Assembly: GCA_025056735.1 (NCBI GenBank)
Contig: JANWVR010000006.1
Location: forward strand, 1 to 57,807
Direction of reading: 5' to 3'
DNA: 57,807 bases
From: Saprospiraceae bacterium
GTDB taxonomy: Bacteria; Bacteroidota; Bacteroidia; Chitinophagales; Saprospiraceae
Positions 53,401-57,807 of the stretch are shown in pieces. Each line of letters opens with the position of its first letter. Within the stretch, counting starts at the first letter, position 1. Below the pieces are notes generated by a model. That model made no database searches. It saw nothing but the letters and a program-made list of their open reading frames with translations, and was not told the origin of the DNA. Position numbers and translations under genes: made by a program.

Positions 53401-53562
53401 AATCCGTAGTATTCTCCTGCCCAGGCTGACCGACGGTCTCATGCAAAGACGCCACGCATTTCACCCTGATTTTCGAGTGGGTGCTGTGAGTGTCCTTTGA
53501 ACTGCCGCACGCACCACCACACCACACCAAAACAGTCGCATTTCGCACTTAGTCCGTTTCTT

Positions 53563-56500
53563 ATGTGGCATCCATACAGCTTGCGCGCTTGGGCCTTAGC
53601 GGCCTTCCGCATCAAATCCCAACGGGGATTTAACCTTCTGACCGCCAGCCTTTTGGCGCTGCTCTTCCTCCTCCCTACGCAGTCCTCCCAGGCCCTGACA
53701 TGCGTTTTCAACGGCTTTATTCGGGCGTCGGATAATCCCTTCGGTTCCTGTCCGGTCGGGACAGATACGATTATCATCCGGGACTCCTTCTTAGTGAACG
53801 TGAACTATGAGCCGACCATTGGCTTTGTTCCTTTTCAGGGTCTGCTTTTAGTGGACGGAGGCGTCATCCAATGGACGGCAAACGCCTACTTAAAACTGGG
53901 TTATTTTGCCAAAGTGGTTCTAATCAACGGTGGCAGATTTCGCCCATTGTCCAGTAAGGCACTCGATTGTAATGCCTTGCGTGCACTCTACTTTGATACC
54001 ATCAAAATAGCGGACTGCAATGGCTCTACAGCTCCGCATGCCTTTTCGGATGTCAATAGCGCAGGCTGTGTGACGGCAGGAGGCATATGCTGTAACGTCT
54101 ATATCGTTACTGCTGAAAATTCGGGCATTCCCGATGATGGCACCATTTGCCAGCCAGGCGATACGGTGCGTTTGAGCGTGATTACCAGTGGCGATCTTAC
54201 CTACGACATTTTATGGTCGCCTAACATTGGCCCGGGCAAAGGGCCACATGTCGTCAGGCCTCAGCAGACGACCAGTTATCGAGCGCGAATGTCAACCACA
54301 TTTAAACCCTACGACGGTAGCGACTCCTATGTGCTTTCCTGCGAAGGCGTCTCCACAGTTCGGGTGAATCCTCCCATCAGTGCTACTGCCGTGGCCACAC
54401 CGGTCCCTTGTTTAGATGTGCCCGTCGGCGCTTTAAACGTTACGCCTTCCGGCGGCACGGCGCCCTACACCTATCGCTGGTCGAATGGCGCCACAACAAA
54501 GAACCTGACCAACGTGCCCGGCGGCAACTATACCGTTACCATCACCGACAGCAAAGGCTGCAACGGGGTGCGCACTTTCACCGTACCAGTGCAAGACAAT
54601 GTACCGCCTACGCTGAGCTGCCCGCCCAATGCGGTAGGCGTGGCCAATCCAGGCGTATGCACCACGCTAATTCCCAATATTGACGCCACATTCAGCGACA
54701 ACTGCCCTACCGTGGGCGTTACGTACACGCTTGCAGGCGCCACTAACGGCAGCGGCAATGGGCAGCTGTCGAATGCCGTTCCTTTTTCCAGCGGCATTAC
54801 CACGGTTACCTATCGCGTGGACGACGGCGCCAATGCCGTAACCTGCACGTTCACGGTGCGCGTAAACGACACGCAGCCGCCTACGGCTAACAACCTACCG
54901 CCCTTGACGGGCATTGCCTGCCTCTCGGCAGTGCCGGCGCCTAATCCGGCTGCCGTTTCGGCTTCTGACAACTGTGCAGTTACCTCCATCGTCCATGTCA
55001 GCGATGTCGTCCAGGCGGGCAGCGGCTGCCCCGGCGACACGCTTCGGATGCTGCGTACCTATCGAGCCTTCGACGCCGCGGGCAATAGCGCCACGGCTAC
55101 GCAGCACATACGGGTCGTAGATAATCTACCCCCCACCTTTACGTTCGTGCCTGCCAACGTGGCCGTGAGCTGCAACGCCATACCTGCCGTAGGCAACCCC
55201 ACGGCCACCGACAACTGCGGCGGTGGCGTCAGCATCGCATACAACGGCGAAACGCGCACCGACGGTGCCTGCCCCGACAGCTACACCCTGCGCCGCCGCT
55301 GGACGGCCACCGACGGCTGCGGCAATACCGCCATTGCGGAGCAAATCATCACGGTACAGGATAATACGCCGCCTGTATTCACCACCGTGCCGTCGGCAGT
55401 AACGGTTAGCTGTAGCGCCATCCCGGCCGTAGGCACGCCTGCGGCTTCCGATAACTGCGACGTCAGCGTCAGCATTATTTACAACGGCGAAACCCGCACC
55501 AACGGCGCCTGCTCCGATAGCTACACCTTGCGCCGCCGCTGGACAGCCACCGACAACTGCGGCAACACGGCCTCAGCCGAGCAAGTTATTGTCGTGCAAG
55601 ACTTTACGCCGCCGGCCTTTACCTCCGTGCCGGCCAATGCCACGGTGAGCTGCGATGCCGTGCCCATTGTGGGCAACCCTGTAGCCACCGATAACTGTGA
55701 CAACGTCGTCAGCATCGCCTACGACGGCGAAACGCGCACCGACGGCGCCTGCCCCAACTTTTATACGCTGACGCGCCGCTGGACGGCTACGGACAACTGC
55801 GGCAACACCGCTTCTGCAACGCAAGTGCTGACCGTCCGCGACCTGACGCCGCCAACCTTCACCAACTTCCCGGCGAACGCTACCGTGAGCTGCGATGCCA
55901 TACCGCCCGTGGCCACGCCTGCCGCTGCCGACAACTGTGCCGCCTCGGCGACGGTAACGTACTTAGGCGAGTCGCGCAACAACGGCATTTGCCCAAACAA
56001 CTATGTACTGCTGCGCCGCTGGCAGGCCGCCGACGCCTGCGGCAACACAACCGTTTCGACCCAAACCATCACGGTGCGCGACACGGAAGCGCCGGTGTTC
56101 ACCTTCGTGCCGGCCAATACGACCACCAGCTGCGAGTCCCTTCCGCCCGTAGGCAATCCGGTGGCCGCCGACAACTGCTCGCCTGCGGCTGCCATCAACT
56201 ACGACGGCCAGACGCGCACCGACGGCCCTTGCCCCGATACGTACTTCCTGACGCGCCGCTGGACGGCCGCCGACCAATGCGGCAACACGCGCACGGCTGA
56301 GCAAGTCATTACGGTGCGCGACCAGACGCCGCCTACCTTTACACAGACACCGGCGAACATCACGGTCAGCTGTAGCGCCATTCCGCCTGTGGGTACAGCA
56401 GCGGCTACCGACAACTGCGACGCCAGCGTAACCGTAACCTATGATGGCCAGACGCGGCTCGACGGCGCCTGCCCCGACAACTACACGCTTGTGCGCCGCT

Positions 56501-57807
56501 GGGTAGCCGTGGACAACTGCGGCAACACGGCCAGCGCTCAGCAAATCATTACCGTACAGGACATAACTCCGCCGGCCTTTACGTTCGTGCCCCCGAACGC
56601 CACCGTGAATTGCGAGGCCATCCCAAGCCTTGGCTCGCCGGCAGCCACCGATAATTGCGACAACAGCGTAACCATCACCTTCGCCGGCGTTACGCAAACC
56701 AGCGGCAGCTGCGCCAGTGGCGGCACGGTTAGGCGCCGCTGGATAGCCACCGACAACTGCGGCAACACGGCCATAGCCGAGCAAATGCTGACGGTGCAAG
56801 ACACTACGCGCCCGGTCTTTGTCTTTGTGCCGGCCAACACGACCGTCAGCTGCGAAAACATCCCAGCGCCCGGCCTTCCGCAGGCTACCGACAACTGCGC
56901 TAACGATGTAGAAATCAATTACAACGGCGAAACGCGCACCAATGGCCCCTGCGACGACACCTACACGCTGCGCCGCCGCTGGACGGCTACAGACCTGTGC
57001 GGCAACACGCGCACCGCTGAGCAGGTCATCACCGTGCGCGACCTGGCGCCGCCGGCCTTCACTTTCGTGCCGGCAGACGCTACCGTCTCGTGCGACGCCG
57101 TGCCCACGCCTGGCCAGCCCAGCGCCTCTGACAACTGCGACGCCAGCGTTACTATTGCCTATTTGGGCGAAACCCGCACCAATGGCCCTTGCCCCGACGA
57201 GTATGTCTTGGTGCGCCGCTGGACGGCGACTGACAACTGCGGCAACACCGTCTCAGCGTCGCAGCGCATCACCGTGCGCGACCAGACGAAGCCTGTCTTT
57301 ACCTCCTTCCCCAACGACATTACGGTTAGTTGTGAAAGCATACCAACGCCAGCAACGCCCATTGCCACCGATAACTGCGCCGTGGACGTGCTGGTCTCCT
57401 ACAACGGCGAGACGCGCCTGAATGGCCCATGCCCGCATACTTACACACTCAAGCGCCAGTGGACGGCGGTGGACAAATGCTCGAACACCGCCTCCGCTGT
57501 GCAAACCATTACCGTGCAAGACCTGAAGCCGCCGGTATTCACCTTCGTGCCCGCAAATGTTACAGTGCACTGCGATAGTGTACCTGCCGTGGGTACACCC
57601 ACTGCTTCCGACAATTGCGCCAGTTCGGTAACGATCACTTATAATGGCGAAACGCGCCTCAATGGCCCCTGCGCCAACACCTATGAGCTGGTGCGCCGCT
57701 GGACGGCGACTGACAACTGCGGCAACACCGTCTCAGCGTCGCAGCGCATCACCGTGCGCGACCAGACGAAGCCTGTCTTTACCTCCTTCCCCAACGACAT
57801 TACGGTT
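53563..57807 (+). CDS. Giant adhesin with SprB and exact 80-residue HYR-like repeats, 3' end outside window
   Basis: The frame is open from ATG 53563 to the right edge (1,415 codons, no stop). A long N-terminal signal sequence (hydrophobic LLTASLLALLFLLP at about 25-40) leads to a unique beta domain (about 45-275). One SprB repeat follows (about 277-345, SGGTAPYTYRWSNG) and two divergent HYR-like domains. From about 55123 on there are regular repeats of exactly 240 bp carrying FVPAN-TVSC-DNC-Y-GETRT-RRRWTATDNCGNT, with a conserved Cys set. At least 11 copies are visible. Proteins of this design are T9SS-exported surface filaments or adhesins; the sorting tail is outside the window. The cysteine pairs suggest disulfide-braced domains. 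Confidence 0.9.
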   Translation, partial: MWHPYSLRAWALAAFRIKSQRGFNLLTASLLALLFLLPTQSSQALTCVFNGFIRASDNPFGSCPVGTDTIIIRDSFLVNVNYEPTIGFVPFQGLLLVDGGVIQWTANAYLKLGYFAKVVLINGGRFRPLSSKALDCNALRALYFDTIKIADCNGSTAPHAFSDVNSAGCVTAGGICCNVYIVTAENSGIPDDGTICQPGDTVRLSVITSGDLTYDILWSPNIGPGKGPHVVRPQQTTSYRARMSTTFKPYDGSDSYVLSCEGVSTVRVNPPISATAVATPVPCLDVPVGALNVTPSGGTAPYTYRWSNGATTKNLTNVPGGNYTVTITDSKGCNGVRTFTVPVQDNVPPTLSCPPNAVGVANPGVCTTLIPNIDATFSDNCPTVGVTYTLAGATNGSGNGQLSNAVPFSSGITTVTYRVDDGANAVTCTFTVRVNDTQPPTANNLPPLTGIACLSAVPAPNPAAVSASDNCAVTSIVHVSDVVQAGSGCPGDTLRMLRTYRAFDAAGNSATATQHIRVVDNLPPTFTFVPANVAVSCNAIPAVGNPTATDNCGGGVSIAYNGETRTDGACPDSYTLRRRWTATDGCGNTAIAEQIITVQDNTPPVFTTVPSAVTVSCSAIPAVGTPAASDNCDVSVSIIYNGETRTNGACSDSYTLRRRWTATDNCGNTASAEQVIVVQDFTPPAFTSVPANATVSCDAVPIVGNPVATDNCDNVVSIAYDGETRTDGACPNFYTLTRRWTATDNCGNTASATQVLTVRDLTPPTFTNFPANATVSCDAIPPVATPAAADNCAASATVTYLGESRNNGICPNNYVLLRRWQAADACGNTTVSTQTITVRDTEAPVFTFVPANTTTSCESLPPVGNPVAADNCSPAAAINYDGQTRTDGPCPDTYFLTRRWTAADQCGNTRTAEQVITVRDQTPPTFTQTPANITVSCSAIPPVGTAAATDNCDASVTVTYDGQTRLDGACPDNYTLVRRWVAVDNCGNTASAQQIITVQDITPPAFTFVPPNATVNCEAIPSLGSPAATDNCDNSVTITFAGVTQTSGSCASGGTVRRRWIATDNCGNTAIAEQMLTVQDTTRPVFVFVPANTTVSCENIPAPGLPQATDNCANDVEINYNGETRTNGPCDDTYTLRRRWTATDLCGNTRTAEQVITVRDLAPPAFTFVPADATVSCDAVPTPGQPSASDNCDASVTIAYLGETRTNGPCPDEYVLVRRWTATDNCGNTVSASQRITVRDQTKPVFTSFPNDITVSCESIPTPATPIATDNCAVDVLVSYNGETRLNGPCPHTYTLKRQWTAVDKCSNTASAVQTITVQDLKPPVFTFVPANVTVHCDSVPAVGTPTASDNCASSVTITYNGETRLNGPCANTYELVRRWTATDNCGNTVSASQRITVRDQTKPVFTSFPNDITV
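57209..57327 (+). repeat. 119-bp exact repeat, copy 1
   Basis: This segment is identical, base for base, to 57689-57807, exactly 480 bp (two repeat units) downstream. The match starts after a mismatch at 57208/57688 and runs to the window end. Confidence 0.95.
57689..57807 (+). repeat. 119-bp exact repeat, copy 2, at the window terminus
   Basis: This is the second copy of 57209-57327. The sequence stops inside it, as expected where a short-read assembly cannot resolve a repeat. Confidence 0.95.

Noticed and set aside
53267-53777. Minus-strand ORFs upstream of and inside the start of the right-hand adhesin
   Set aside because: They overlap the signal peptide region of the adhesin in antisense and have no recognisable protein features.
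55123-57807. The 240-bp periodic region as a CRISPR-like or non-coding satellite
   Set aside because: The frame stays open throughout with conserved Cys and Trp codons, so it is a protein repeat.

Overview
The window looks like a stretch of chromosome from a member of the Bacteroidota with fairly high GC, probably a gliding or surface-spreading lineage near the Saprospiria/Chitinophagia. Four things point there. Several proteins carry type IX secretion (T9SS) sorting tails. SprB-type repeat adhesins with choice-of-anchor modules are present. Families largely typical of the phylum occur (DUF3078, DUF3109, DUF2490, a proS-OmpP1 neighbourhood, Bat genes). TAnnTTTG -7 promoter elements recur and Shine-Dalgarno sequences are scarce. 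I see no tRNA, rRNA, CRISPR array, prophage or intact insertion sequence. The placement below phylum level is inference.

Layout. 1-6214 (minus): three tandem paralogues with a CxxCH motif at the same residue positions. Two are short T9SS cargo proteins and one is fused to more than 1,200 residues of SprB/Ig-like repeats running off the left edge. 6421-10125: DUF3109 protein, fabG, paaY, proS. 10363-17484 (plus): a tryptophan-rich secreted protein, an OmpP1-like barrel, a T9SS M43-type metalloprotease, a flippase-like membrane protein and a dienelactone-hydrolase lipoprotein. 17517-21754 (minus): TonB-dependent receptor, DUF2490 protein and two rhodaneses. 22045-27507: complete 1,820-residue SprB-repeat T9SS type B adhesin. 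27574-35380 (minus): TolB-like/barrel protein, an Rpn-family nuclease with a separate copy of its own C-terminal domain directly downstream, and a BNR-repeat T9SS protein.

35593-39245 (plus): BatB-like, BatC-like and a TMTC-like membrane glycosyltransferase with TPRs. 39450-41401 (minus): amidohydrolase and pcm. 41634-48168 (plus): ECF sigma factor, small protein, MscS channel, DUF3078 barrel, low-molecular-weight phosphatase, small anti-sigma-like protein, rlmD, EamA transporter. 48249-50464 (minus): exbB-exbD-tonB operon. 50751-53113 (minus): a 29-residue membrane ORF, a frame-damaged Uma2 gene, an SDR protein and a DUF1573 protein. 53563-57807 (plus): a giant adhesin of exact 240-bp HYR-like repeats running off the right edge.

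Most of the DNA serves the cell envelope: exported adhesins and enzymes, outer-membrane barrels, and an energised ExbBD-TonB system able to drive the TonB-dependent receptor. The strongest second-look items are the Rpn nuclease with its freestanding C-terminal partner, the CxxCH surface-protein cluster, the Uma2 gene with compensating frameshifts, the 29-residue membrane ORF, and the exact 119-bp repeat at the right terminus, which suggests that an assembly broke inside a repetitive gene.
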